64,000 nt of DNA from Asterias rubens (GCF_902459465.1 NC_047062.1:5024501-5088500), one strand, 5' to 3'; counted from the stretch's first letter, positions 25,452-37,184 are shown. Notes: generated from the sequence alone by a model not told the origin. Numbers and translations: made by a program.

Positions 25452-25556
25452 GGGCCCAGTTTCATGGCTCTGCATCCACCGAATTCTGCGCTTACGATCA
25501 CGATTCCCCGCTTACGTGCAAGCGCCGAATTTCCGCGCTAGCCTTGTAAGTGTAGT
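25452..25556. mobile_element. Family B inverted-repeat element, truncated
   Basis: Begins GGGCCCAGTTTCATGGCTCT and follows the left half of the 250 bp elements at 42571 and 49064 (GCTTACGATC, CGATTCCCCGCTTACG), then stops without the right half. Confidence 0.7.
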
Positions 25557-25863
25557 AGGGGTAGAAAATTCATTGTGTTTTTATTCAAGTTAGTTAATTC
25601 CAGGTTCTAGTTAATTGCTTTTCCTGTTTACATTGTCCCTTCAGCTGTTTTATTGCACCCCTGTACATGTAGGTTGTTATTTCTTAGAAGTCTTTTGTTA
25701 CATGTTGGTAAACAGTTTCTTAATCCTTTGGTAGTGTATTCACCCATCCAGTGCATTGTATATAATTATAATCAGATCTGTAATCAAATTGTAGTATCGA
25801 CACCATCATTCAGAACTTGCATGAAGACAACAAAGCGAACTTTGTATTCATCAAATAATTACA

Positions 25864-26206
25864 CTGGCCTCAGGTCGACCTTGCGTCAACAACAACAAAA
25901 TCGGCGACTGACTTTTCAGGATCACACTACGCCTGAGCTAAGACCATTGAGAACTTTTCAGTCCGCTATTGTTTACGACCTGAGCGTAACTGCGATGATT
26001 TTTTAAGACAATCTGAAACAGTCGCCCCTCAAAAAAATTAACAGTCGCAAGAGTATAACATTTCAACTTGTACGAAGTGATCCCGACGGTTGGGAACCAA
26101 TCGCAGGCGCATGATTTCTCAGCTGTTGTGACCTGAGCATATTTTATCTGCGCATTGCCGACGATTTGTTGCGGGCGCAAGAAAATTGTAGGTCGACCTG
26201 AGGCCG
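25864..26206. mobile_element. Inverted-repeat element with GGCCTCAGGTCGACCT ends
   Basis: The perfect terminal repeat GGCCTCAGGTCGACCT is mirrored by AGGTCGACCTGAGGCC about 340 bp downstream. The interior is unique in this window. Confidence 0.65.
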
Positions 26207-26952
26207 GAAAAGAGTTTTAAGTACCTTAAACAACCCTACTCTAAAAGTGTTTCATCATTAGAGTGGGCATGCAGGCTAATAATGATGCAATTAAGCTGAT
26301 TCACTTGTTGGCTTAAAAGCAAAAATTCTCCACATTTTTATATTAATTAACCCTCCAAATATTTATGTTACCTGGCTTTTACCTGGATTTTCCAATTTTG
26401 TGATTGACATTTGATAGTAATTAAGAAAAATACCAATCAGCTATAAATTATTTTCAGTCAACGCATGTATGTCCATTTACGTGTTGAAACACTTTTGAAT
26501 GCTTTCAGCTCATGAAAAAACAACCATTGGAAAAACTTTTAATGTGACATAAAAGTTGACTTTGTGCTAATTGTGTTTTTTTTGTCATAATTCAGTACCA
26601 AGATGTAGTATCCTGATATATGCACATAAGGCTTGATAACAATATTGCACAACTGTTTCCAATCAGGAGAGAGTTAACAATGGAGCTATATTTGTCAATG
26701 TAAATTTACACAAGGATAGCAAAGTGTGACTGGTTCAAAGTTTATCGATTGTTGATCTTTAGATGAAGTTCAACAGTTCAATCATTTAGCACCTTTGCAA
26801 AGCTTGACTTCCGTTATCAAATTTAAAACTTAAATATCAATATAAATATACTTGGCTCCCATGACACCGAACTGAACTGTACATTAATAATACCATCACC
26901 CTCCTAGTTTGGATAACATTACCAAAGAGTTGAGTACCAATCATTTGGAACC

Positions 26953-27118
26953 AGTCTAGTGGTAAAACACCTGGGCCCAATTTCATAAAGCCTGTAAGCA
27001 CCAAAAATTTGCTTTATGAAATTTGGCCCAGCTCTAGGTCATGAGTTTGAATCCCACAGAAAGTGCCGAGTATACGGGGCTTTTCACACACATCTGTGTA
27101 TCGGTAAAAATTGTGAAT
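26953..27118 (+). mobile_element. tRNA-derived SINE split by a family C-like element
   Basis: An A-box-like CAGTCTAGTGGTAAAACAC and a B-box-like GAGTTTGAATCCCA are separated by an inserted GGGCCCAATTTCATAAAG...CTTTATGAAATTTGGCCC palindrome at about 26973-27029. The SINE tail CACACACATCTGTGTATCGG follows. Confidence 0.6.
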
Positions 27119-28008
27119 GTTAGATCCATACACCCGAAAGAATTTCATGTGCTGGCATAGTGCACATGTCATTCAAAGCCACGAACCAGGGTAAGGAGTT
27201 GTCCAACACTTCAAAAAGAAACAATTTTTTAAACTTCATTTCTACACTCATAAACACACGTCCCGAAGCAGAAAGGAAAAATATCCAACCCGTAAATGAC
27301 ACAGGTTTTTTGTGTGCTGATTTTACCATAACAGCTTCTAACCAGTAAATACTAAGATATTACCTGTATCATTTTTCGGAGGATGAACAAAAATAAAGAT
27401 GCCCCAAGAACCCCAAAATCACCAAAGAAAAGAAAAAAAACACAATAAATCCATCTTCCAGCTGACAGTAGACAACCTGATCTCTATGCGCATACTGCAC
27501 AAGAGAAGTCTACATATCCAATATACTCAAACCATGATTTCTATTTCCAGGACAAAAGAAAAGAGCACCTAGATTTCCAATAGGAAAACTGAACATCAAA
27601 TAAACGGAGTCCAAATCGCAGGAACCAGATACAATAAGGCAATATGTTTTGTAAATTGTACACTGTGTGGCATACTCTGGATACATTTGATTTTACCAAA
27701 TGTGTGCCCCTTTCGTGAGCTGTGTATTTACAGAGTTGCGACAACTTGCGATTAGAAGCAATTTTTATCCATATAATGCATGTGGCCACACTTGAGATCA
27801 GGATACCAAGCATTTGGACAAAAAAATGGCATCCAGCAAACACATGACCAAATGAAACTGGCTTGATACAACTCCTTCATTACTCATTACAAAGCTCTGC
27901 CAGTCTCTGCTTCCTGCAGCACCGACAACCCACCCTTTCCCAACCAACCCAAAGTAATAATTTGTTTTTTAAATGCATGATACTAAAACCATTTCAGCAA
28001 ATGAAATT

Positions 28009-28394
28009 AAAGGAACATGTTGCCTTGGATCGAATGAGTTGGTCTTTAAAAAGCGTTTGAAACCGTTTGTTATGTAATGCATCTGATAAGAAAGATGTTT
28101 TAAAAGTAGAATTTAATGATCCACACAAGTATCACTCAAAATTGCACGGTTTTATTTTAAGTCGCGAACTTACACGGTCGGCCATTTATGGGAGTCAAAG
28201 ATTTGACTCCAATAAATGGCCGACCATGTTAGTCGACGAGGTAAAAAGAAAACCTCGCAATTTCAAGGCATATTCGTGTAGATCATTGTATTCTACTTTG
28301 ACAACTTCTTTCTAACCATATCGATTTCATAACAAACGGTTACAAACACTTTTTAAAGACCAACTCGACTGACCAAAGGCAACGTGTTCCTTTA
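28009..28394. mobile_element. Family E inverted-repeat element, full length
   Basis: About 386 bp with ends AAAGGAACATGTTGCCTT and AAGGCAACGTGTTCCTTT. A central dyad is built on GGTCGGCCATTTATGGGAGT and its complement. Partial copies lie at 31706-31926 and 36318-36378. Confidence 0.75.
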
Positions 28395-28406
28395 AATTTT
28401 TGTAAA

Positions 28407-28516
28407 GATAGATATTTGCATCGGGGATGAAGAATATTAATTTATGTTGTACCCATATACAGCGATGTGTGTTAGCACTGTATGGTGCTACACATCAGTG
28501 TTGTGGGTAAAACCCA
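28407..28516 (-). mobile_element. SINE body/tail fragment
   Basis: TTGCATCGGGGATGAAGAAT and GATGTGTGTTAGCACTGTAT match the body of the dispersed SINE. The tRNA-like head is missing and the last part is inverted (ACACATCAGTG). It ends just downstream of the MCFD2 stop codon. Confidence 0.6.
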
Positions 28517-28530
28517 ATGAAAAATCAACA

Positions 28531-30178
28531 CTAAACTTGTTGTCCTTTTGCATATTCCAGAAAATCAATGTATCCATCTGAGTTTTTGTCCTCATTTTGC
28601 AAGATGGGGTCAATCATCTCTTCAAGTTCCTTCTCACTGATCGTCTTCTCGTCGTTTCCGTGGTCGTCATGGTAATGGGTCATCGCTTGCACCAGTTCAT
28701 TGCCGTCCAGCTTGTTGTTTTTATCGTAATCGTGCATTCTGAAGTAGTGTAACGTCAATTCCTCTTGGGTCATTTCAGTTTCGGATTTCTCAATTTCTTC
28801 TTCAAGATGGTGCATGATATGGCTGCGAAAAAGATGATTAAAGTTAAAATTGCAATCCTGATTTCTTTGATTAAAAATGAATTCTGTAATTGACGTTCGC
28901 TCAGGCATGCAACTGCAGTTTCTAAAAACAAAACAAAAACAAAGCAAAGTACCAGGACAACAAGATTTTGTATCGGGTTTCTAATTTTTAATGGCTCACT
29001 AAGGAACCAAAAATGAATCCTGTTTAACTAAAGGAACAAACATCAATTTGAACCTTATTTACACGCTGATAAAGGTTTATCAGAGGTGTACTGCCTCTAA
29101 AAAAAAAAGTAAACATATATTTGAAAATGGGTCACAGTCTCAGTTTGGTCTGGTGACAAATCCGGCTGAATACTTCCTGCAAATTTGAATGCGATACGAA
29201 TAATTTGCATCGGTTGACTTGTGCTCATAACTACTGTGAAAAATTTTATGCAAAAATAGCCATGTGACATCAAAACTTGCTTTGCATTGGCAGGATTTAC
29301 ATACTCTTGTCAATATGTCAATATGAATGGAGAGGCTTAGACACAACTCCGCACCTACAGAAAATGTTCAGGGCAGCAGAAGATCTTTGATCATGATATC
29401 AGGAAATAACAGGACAACCTCCGAAGCTCTAACATTTCACCATGGTGTATCCATCACACATTGTAAATTTATACTGCTACAATATGCACACTTTACTCTA
29501 ATTCATTGTACATGATAAAACAAATTTCAGTGGGCATAATCACAAGTTTTCATCAACTTAAAACTATCAAACGAATAGCAAACTACAGAGCAAGAAATCA
29601 CAGCTTTTTTGAGGTTATTCAATGCTTCGTTTTTGAAAGGGCAAGGGCACCAAGGCAATTTCTCTTTGGCAAAGGGCACCTTATGAGGAAATTACAAATT
29701 TCTACTCTAGCATTTCAAGGGCACCAAGGCAATGACAAGAGAAGTATCAGGCCTGTCTCATTGACACAAATTGATCTGGGGTGGGTTTCACAAAGAGTTA
29801 AGACTAGTCTTATCTCGATTTGGACGAGTTACTCGTCCTAACTTAGGACTAGCCTAAAGTTTTAATAGTTCCTAGGTGAAATCAATCGAATGCTCCTTGA
29901 GAATACAATAAGCTGGTTTACACACACACAAATTTGTAAATCGATGTCATTCATCCTATTTTAACTTACTCTCTATCCTGCGTTTTAATAATGCTTGGGT
30001 TACCGCCCTGATTCATACGGTTGACTTGGCCTGGCTGACCAGCCGAGGGCTGACCATTTAGAGGGGGAAGTTGCTGCTGTTGATGACCCCCAGCTGCATT
30101 TTCACTTCCTTGTTGACTTCTGACAACGAGGAATAAGTGAAGAAGGAGAAGGATACTACTACAAAGACTTGCCTTCAT
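28531..30178 (-). CDS. MCFD2: MCFD2-like EF-hand protein of the early secretory pathway (2 coding exons, 166 aa)
   Basis: Coding exons on the minus strand: 30178-29970 (69 codons plus two bases, donor GA|GTAAGT) and 28822-28531 (acceptor TTTTTCGCAG, stop TAG). In vertebrates MCFD2 partners the lectin LMAN1/ERGIC-53 as an ER-to-Golgi cargo receptor, for example for coagulation factors V and VIII. The N-terminus is a clear signal peptide (SILLLLHLFLVV), followed by a Q/G/N-rich linker and then HIMHHLEEEIEK, which matches the family's conserved HIMEHLE segment. There are two canonical EF-hand loops, about residues 101-112 (DYDKNNKLDGNE) and 148-159 (DKNSDGYIDFLE). No ER-retention tetrapeptide is present, as in MCFD2. 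Human MCFD2 is 146 aa; the extra length is in the linker. A possible 5' UTR boundary (acceptor ATTACAG) lies at 30220. Neighbouring genes are unrelated. Confidence 0.92.
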
Positions 30179-30237
30179 CTTCGATCAGCTCTCAATGGAT
30201 TCACACAAATTGTAGAATGTCTGTAATACGACAAAGA

Positions 30238-30500
30238 AACATTAATATATGGAAATTTGCTCGGGGATAAACAATATTAATTTTTGGTTTTACCCATATA
30301 CACCAATGTGTGTTAGCACTAAATACTCTGAACATAACCGAGCTCTGTGAACAAATTAATCACAGGCATATTATTACTTGGGTGGGATGCGAACCAATGA
30401 CCTTTGCTATTCTAGAGCAGTGTCTTAAGAACTAGACCACCGGCCGAGCAGATTGCCTGTAGCTAGAGGCAGTTTATTGATTCCAAGATTTTTTCTAATA
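30238..30500 (-). mobile_element. tRNA-derived SINE, divergent copy
   Basis: Contains TTGCTCGGGGATAAACAATA, CAATGTGTGTTAGCACT, ATCACAGGCATATTATTAC, a degenerate B-box complement GGGATGCGAACC and AGCTAGAGGCAGTT in the same order as the other copies. Confidence 0.7.
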
Positions 30501-32949
30501 CCACTGTCTTAATACATGTAGTAATATCAACCACTACAAATAAGGTTGTGTTCCCTGGCTACCTAATGTACATGTACATGTAATAACTCATGTACACAGC
30601 AGTAAAGGTTGCATGCTTTCTGGTTTTCTTTTCACTGCACTTTGCATTATAATATATATATAGATCATCTAAAGCATTATCCATGATGGCAAATTTTCCG
30701 CACCTCACCAGCAAAATTTTAGCATAGGATAAGTTTTAAGCTTAATATTTTTGTTTTCATCCAACAATGTAACAATAAAAGTCCTAATATTAATTATAGT
30801 CAATACAATTACAACTACAATCAATGAAAATGATATTTATCATAATGCAAATGGTAATACCCATCAAACATCAAAATTACAATCACTCACACAATATATA
30901 GAGCAATAATACACAGTCACACAAGTAACCCAAGTAGGAAGGTCGACGGGTTTTCCAATGTGTTTACGAAAAAAAACAAGTTTGGTACCATTGGAAAGCT
31001 TATCTCAAACGTAATCTAATGGTAGTAAAATCAATCATTTATCTTTAAAGGTTGCGGAGATATTATATTTTAATATATTTTTGTCTTTTGTTTTTGTCTG
31101 TCACAGACCGTCCATTCTCAAAATCATGTAAATTGTCAAACAAATGTCCCCGTGTGGACAGCTTCAATACACGTATGGCTGCAAACAAAATCTGTCAGGA
31201 CCCCCTCCTCTAAATCTTAAATGCGCAGCTATGCGCAGCCACCTAGCAAAGAAACAAAGATATGCACATGATCACGAAGGTATAAGCTTTCAGAAAATAT
31301 GAGTTTTGTATAGGTTTTGCAGTTTCATATTTGAGAAATTGAAGATTTTTGATGTAAATTTATGTGTAAAACCTCAACTTTTGGTAACAAAACAAAATGA
31401 ACGATAACAAACAGTTTAAAATATCAATCAAATTCTATCAAACTTGGTACCTCAATTCCTCAGACCTTCCTCTACACAAATATCAACATATCCCACGTGA
31501 CCTTAGGCTATCGAGGCCACAAGAGAGCTGACTTAAAAAAAAACATTTTCGACACAAAAACGATTGAGTTTTCCCGCGACCAAAAATGGGTTCTCTGTTA
31601 CGCGCTAACTTTCTTATTTTCAACTCTGTGTTTTTCATTTAAAATTCCAATCAATCGAGAAAAAACTGCTTAATTGTGAAAGGAAATGTCATCAAAATTT
31701 GCACTTAAAGGAACACGTTGCCTTCGGGCTGCGCTTTGTTGGGCGTTTTTGGGCTATGACAAGCGTTTGATGTAAAATGATTACGGTTGGAAAGATGTAA
31801 AAAAAGTAGAATATAATGATCTACACAAACATACCTTAGAAATGCTTCGCTTTTGCTAACTTTCTCGAAACAAAACGCTCCGCCATTTATGGGGGTCAAG
31901 ATTTTGACTCCCATAAATGGCCGCCAAATTCACTAGTCTTATTTCCAGTCGCAGCCGTTGAACTATACGACTGAGCAATTATTAACAATGTTACGAACCC
32001 CATTTGTATCTATCTCTTCCTCCATGGTTACTCCAACAACAAAAAACAGTTCATGAACAAAAATAAAAGGGCCTACGTTGAATTAACTTTTTATTAAACT
32101 ATCTAAGCAGCAAGTTCAGCCCACATCCCGGGGCCGAGCGGCTGCCGTCCAGCGGGCCATCATCATCCCCCGCAGCCAGACCTCCCCAGACGCAGTGAAC
32201 TCCCCGTTCTTGCTCGTACGATGTAGGATTTTAGCGGGGCCAATCTAGTAATGCAAACACTTTGTACACGAAAGAATGTCTGGTACCCGTATTACTAATA
32301 GTGCATGTGATTCTGTAGCCGTGTGTCTCTTTTTGCCTCAGGCCTTTGCAGCAAAAAGACTTGATTATTTAATACTAACTAGCGAGTGGAGTTGAAAATG
32401 GATGGTCATGACCTCCCACACCAAAACTACAGCTAGAGAATTCATCCTCTCAATTAAACATCTGCTCAGACATATCAGAGGCGTTTACCGTGTTAACCGT
32501 AAGTATGCAATTGCGAGTCATATATACCCCACAGTTCGATTTTAGATACAAAATTACAGGGACTTTACTTCTCTGTCCTTTCTCTATGCTGTTTGCATGT
32601 ACATGTAGAGTCACAGGGCAACAGGACAGTGGTGTCTATTACTAATACTAGTCCATTGCCATAGGATAGATGTCACTTGTCTTATTTGCCAACATGATCC
32701 TTTCGGGGTTATACATTCATTATTTTATAAAATAATGTTTATGTCTATTATGGGGATGTAATTCCTTGACCTTGGTCTTGGACGGTACTATTTGAGGTAG
32801 CTCCTGTTTACATTGCTCAGAATCATTTGACAGCAAAATTTACTGTGCGATGCATCTGAACAGGGAGCACATACTTATACTGCAAATGGTAGTTGGCAAG
32901 GAAAGCTAAAATAAAGTAATACTCTTGTCCACAAAAATGAAGCTTCCAT
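30501..32949. other. Intergenic or MCFD2 5' intron DNA, no gene recognised
   Basis: Mostly AT-rich. A truncated family E element occupies 31706-31926. An isolated GC-rich patch at about 32103-32225 has no recognisable coding motif in any frame. If the distal 5' UTR exon near 37.0 kb is real, this stretch is MCFD2 intron. Confidence 0.4.
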
Positions 32950-33113
32950 AGGCCCTTTTCGAAACCACGGCTTCGGCTTTGGATTCGGCTTCAGACTCCG
33001 TCCTCTTGTCTGAATCCCTACGCAAAGCACGCTCAGTATTGTCCAAATATCTGCGGGGCCAAGCTAGCCCGAGCTGAATCCAAAGCCAAAGCCGTGGTTT
33101 CGAAAAGGGGCAT
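32950..33113. mobile_element. Family D inverted-repeat element
   Basis: About 164 bp with ends GGCCCTTTTCGAAACCACGG and CCGTGGTTTCGAAAAGGGGC. Subterminal motifs CTTTGGATTC / GAATCCAAAG are also inverted. A related copy lies at 52173-52342. Confidence 0.75.
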
Positions 33114-33328
33114 AGGCTGGAAGAACTCTTTTCAAAAATTACAAAACATTATTTTGTAACATTTTTGTATCACTTGATTCCCAGGTCACAGTGAAAATTG
33201 GGTGATGATGTGATTATTGATATTGAAGCCGGTATGGACAAGAAAGAGTACACATACATCAAAGAAGTTTTTCAAGCACGGTTAGATGACAACCAGCTTC
33301 TTCGCAGGACAGGAAAACTCTGCTAATT

Positions 33329-33706
33329 AGGCCTGGGCGACCAGTGAAAATTACTAATCGACTAGTCGCACCTCCATCCAATAGTTGCGACTACGACACT
33401 AGTCGCGACAAATTTTTAATTATCACGATGCACTGTGACAATGTGTGCCGCAAGCACAATATAGTCTAATTCAAGCGGAAAAGATTGAAGATTTGTGTCA
33501 CTGATGTCTGACTGTGTTCTGTAAGTAAATTATGTTGTCATGAATAGTCATGAGCGACTAAATTGGTTCACCAAACAGGTAGACGCAACTGTTTTTGAAG
33601 TAGTCGTGACTATTTTTGTAGCACGTTTAACCGAATAGTTGAAAACAATAGTCGCGACTCGACTAAGGATTCAATAGTTGGAGTCCGACACTAGTCGCCC
33701 AGGCTT
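33329..33706. mobile_element. Family F inverted-repeat element, second copy
   Basis: Ends are TAGGCCTGGGCGACCAGTG and CACTAGTCGCCCAGGCTTA. The interior order matches the copy at 19120 (TGTGTCACTGATGTC, AAGTAAATTATGTTGTCATG, TTGGTTCACCAA). Confidence 0.7.
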
Positions 33707-33711
33707 ACCGC

Positions 33712-34585
33712 TAATGGTTAGTTCGAATAAGTAAAAGTTTTAAAGGAACACCACCAAATTTCAAGTCATACTTGTGTTGATCATTCTATTTTTACTTTTA
33801 AAACATCCTTTCTAGCCATATGCATTTTACAACCAAATCACTCGATCTAAGGCAATACCACCACCACTACTACAAACAGAAGAACTTGTAGCAAAACACA
33901 AATCAAGATTTTCCACTTAAATTTAATTTCCATGTAACTTTCCATATTTTGGCTACAAAATTGTCTGTACAGGTGTGCATAAGACATAAGGTCAGTGTAT
34001 TATTAGCATTATTGGCAAGTCCTAGAGTTTGTATGTAATCAAAGAGAATCTTTGTCACAAATTTATAGGAACTTTATAAAACAATATGGACAATTTATTG
34101 AGACATGTTTTTAGAACTCACAGCAGTACACAATGTATTTGCAAACATTAATTAAAATTATTATTTGTCAAAGAACACTATAGTCCCATGCAGTATCCTT
34201 AGTAATAGTTGGTGTATCTCCTCAATATTTATGCATAAAATAATAAACCTGTGACAGTTTGGGCTAAATTTGGCAATAAAAGCTGCAAGAAACAGTGAAA
34301 TAAAACACCATTGCTGCAGTATAGAAACAAGTCCTTTGACATGCCTCTCATCATGTAGACTTTATCAAGTGAGTTTTATGATCACAAATTAGTAATAACC
34401 AATATCTAAGGTATAAAGTCCCTTTCGAAAAAATAAAAAATGCCTTAGATCGAGTGATTTGGTTGTAAAATGCATATGGCTAGAAAGGATGTTTTAAAAG
34501 TAGAATAGAATGATCAACACAAGTATGACTTGAAATTGGGTGGTGTTCCTTTAAAACTTTTACTTATTCGAACTAACATGGTCTG
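33712..34585. mobile_element. Long inverted-repeat element with about 140 bp arms
   Basis: The left arm (about 33712-33854) starts ATGGTTAGTTCGAATAAGTA and ends TCACTCGATCTAAGGCA. The right arm (about 34443-34585) is its close reverse complement, starting TGCCTTAGATCGAGTGA. The core is about 590 bp without coding capacity. The arms carry the internal motif AAAGGAACACCACC, related to family E ends. Confidence 0.75.
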
Positions 34586-34639
34586 CTAGTCAACAATATG
34601 ACTAGTTCTAAAACATCATTCTGACCATGCATTTCATAA

Positions 34640-35520
34640 CATATTATAGATGTTAAATTTGCATCGGGGATAAAGAATATTATTTTTGGTTTTTACCCAT
34701 ACACCGATGTGTGTTAGCACTGTATACTCAGTACTTTCCCGAGTCCTGTGAAAAAATATCACAGGCATGTTACTCGGGTGGGATTCGAACCCACGACCCT
34801 TGCAATTCTAGAGCAGTGTCTTACCAACTAGACTACCAAGGTTGCCCGGCAGCTAGAGGCAGTTCGAATCCTATGTTTTGGCAGCGGGTACCGCAACGAT
34901 ATATTATAGATGTTAAATTTGCATCGGGGATAAAGAATATTATTTTTGGTTTTTACCCATACACCGATGTGTGTTAGCACTGTATACTCAGTACTTTCCC
35001 GAGTCCTGTGAAAAAATATCACAGGCATGTTACTCGGGTGGGATTCGAACCCACGACCCTTGCAATTCTAGAGCAGTGTCTTACCAACTAGACTACCAAG
35101 GTTGCCCGGCAGCTAGAGGAAGTTCGAATCCTATGTTTTGGCAGCGGGTACCGCAACGATATATTATAGATGTTAAATTTGCATCGGGGATAAAGAATAT
35201 CTTTCTTTTTTTTCTTGTTTCCTCAGGACCTGGACCTTTTCCTGGTGTGATTGATATGTTTATCCCCGATGCAAATTTAACATCTATAATATATCGTTGC
35301 GGTACCCGCTGCCAAAACATAGGATTCGAACTGCCTCTAGCTGCCGGGCAACCTTGGTAGTCTAGTTGGTAAGACACTGCTCTAGAATTGCAAGGGTCGT
35401 GGGTTCAAATCCCACCCGAGTAACATGCCTGTGATATTTTTTCACAGGACTCGGGAAAGTACTGAGTATACAGTGCTAACACACATCGGTGTATGGGTAA
35501 AAACCAAAAATAACATTTCA
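34640..35520. mobile_element. SINE cluster: tandem units, captured thioesterase exon fragment and inverted unit
   Basis: Two head-to-tail units of 258 bp (starting near 34640 and 34898) carry the minus-strand tRNA-like head (box A TAGTCTAGTTGG, box B GGTTCGAATCC). A third unit begins near 35156 and runs into 61 bp (35201-35261) identical to thioesterase positions 15916-15976, that is, the intron 3 acceptor plus the first 35 bp of exon 4. From 35259 a unit continues in the opposite orientation to about 35513. The left arm 34938-35194 and right arm 35259-35513 form a near-perfect palindrome with the exon fragment as loop. The mirrored ORFs here are not genes. Confidence 0.85.
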
Positions 35521-36928
35521 TAACAGGCATGTGGTTTGAAATCAAAATATACTTGCAAGGGTTAAGGTTAAAAAATTGAAATGGCACCGTGTTTATCAAA
35601 CTTGTTGCATCTATGATCTATGTCTCTTTATGAACACAGAATGAAGATATTTCAGATAAATTTATTTGAATACAGATTGTTTATGTTTTTGCATTTTTTG
35701 TTTTAGTGTGTTTTTTGTTACAAAATATCGAAATCTCAAATTAATAATACAATAAATATGATGTTTGTATTTATAAACAATTTGCCATGTACTTCAAATT
35801 AAACTTAATCATATGTCGTTGAGATGAAAACAAAGCTCACATCACATTCAATGATTTGTTGACATAAGTAATGTGCAAAAAAAAAAAATAATAATAATAA
35901 TAAGTTTAAATATTGACATTATGTGTTAATTTAGGAATAAGAATCTACTTGTTGAATCTTCTTTTTGGACGTGTCTCCAATCATCTCTTTGCATAGAGCA
36001 ATGAGCTGAATCTGTGTTTTTCGGCGATCCATTTTGACAGCAAAATGGTGTGTTTACATTTCACACAACGTCGCGAGGTAGAGAACGGTATGCTACCTCG
36101 TGTTCTTCTGGTAGGTTTACCAGGCCATTGGCTACGGCGCCAGCCTAACTGCTGTTCATCGCGCATAAACGGACGATCGTTTTGACGGCTTGAAAAACGT
36201 ATACATTTCGCGGGACATGTTTCGGGGTCAGAGGTCAGTGTTTTTTTTTTTTAATTACCATTCACTAATTATAGCACATTAAATGTATTATATTGCAAGA
36301 ACAACTCTTAATAAGTATAAGGAACACCCTCAAACGTAAAATTTCGTGAAATCTCAAGGCAACGTGTTCCTTTAAATGATGTCTTTTGGGTGAGTTTTCA
36401 CAAGCACTTTTCGTGTACAAACAGATACAAATCACGATTGAGGCCTTTCCGTCGACCTCCCTAACCCAAGTGTGTAAGTAAACATCTGTGACCCTCCTTT
36501 CAATCTTCGAATTGGATAACATTCCGTATGGCGCCACCACTTGTTCATTCATTTTTACAAAAAGGGATATCTCATTGATTGAGGTAAATAAGGTATTATT
36601 ATATTATTTCATACCAAATGAAAAAGTGGTGGCACCATACGGAAACTTTTCCCTTTCACCCAACCGGACCGGGGACCGGGGACCATATTGTGCTCTTTTG
36701 TTTAGATCCCCATCCATCCAACCACAGCCTGCACAGCTCACAAGTATCCGATCTGCACACAATTCAGTACATTTTATCGAGCGAATACCGCACCCACACG
36801 CAATTTAATCAAAACAACGCAATTGCATTAACGGATCATTAATAACCAGCAGTAGAAGCTAGTTCACACTTTCATTAAAACAATGCTTTTTTTTGGAGGA
36901 CCACCTCACAAAATAAAACTTGACTAAC
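35521..36928. other. AT-rich intergenic or intronic DNA, no gene recognised
   Basis: Contains a short ATA microsatellite (about 35889-35902) and a truncated family E element at about 36318-36378. A short motif (GTGGTGGCACCATACGG-like near 36627) is inverted against CCGTATGGCGCCACCAC near 36523, giving another fold-back of roughly 120 bp. Confidence 0.4.
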
Positions 36929-37009
36929 CTGTTTCCGCCACAGTTGAGCACCCACTGCTCCGTAGTAGTTAGTAGTAAAGGGTTTCACCAGCTGCTGCTA
37001 GAGCGCTGT
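36929..37009 (-). other. Candidate 5' UTR exon of MCFD2
   Basis: On the minus strand an 81 bp block is bounded by a T-rich acceptor ending TTTTTTTGCAG and a donor GGAAACAG|GTTAGT. It could splice to the acceptor at 30220 just upstream of the MCFD2 start. It is purely signal-based; no coding frame is required or seen. Confidence 0.25.
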
Positions 37010-37184
37010 CTGCAAAAAAAAAAATGATTGTTGTGTTTGTAACACGTTGCATTAACAGAAGTGGCACGGCTGGGTTCCAGACTAATATGTACTGCATTTG
37101 CTACAGGCTCTAGAACCAGACTTTAAACTTGACCAAGTCTGTTCCTTGCTCTAACTGTCATGCCTGTTGGGGGTGTCGCATGCA

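Larger units (their letters stand above)
24087..28008. other. Tail-to-tail intergenic region between thioesterase and MCFD2
   Basis: No coding exon recognised. A SINE tail (about 24128-24170) and possible polyadenylation hexamers AATAAA (about 24651 and 24754) follow the thioesterase stop. Mobile elements at 25452, 25864 and 26953 are listed separately. The MCFD2 3' UTR may extend into the right part on the minus strand. Confidence 0.45.

Noticed and set aside
35201-35261. A second thioesterase gene or pseudogene
   Set aside because: Only 61 bp match, with SINE sequence on both sides and no other exons. It is a captured fragment.
34711-35377. Mirrored ORFs of 88-129 residues on both strands
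   Set aside because: They are translations of the SINE palindrome with a captured exon fragment. The thioesterase similarity is limited to the copied piece.
34760-35430. tRNA genes (good box A and box B)
   Set aside because: The tRNA-like parts are heads of a dispersed SINE with a common unrelated body, and no full cloverleaf with an acceptor stem was found.
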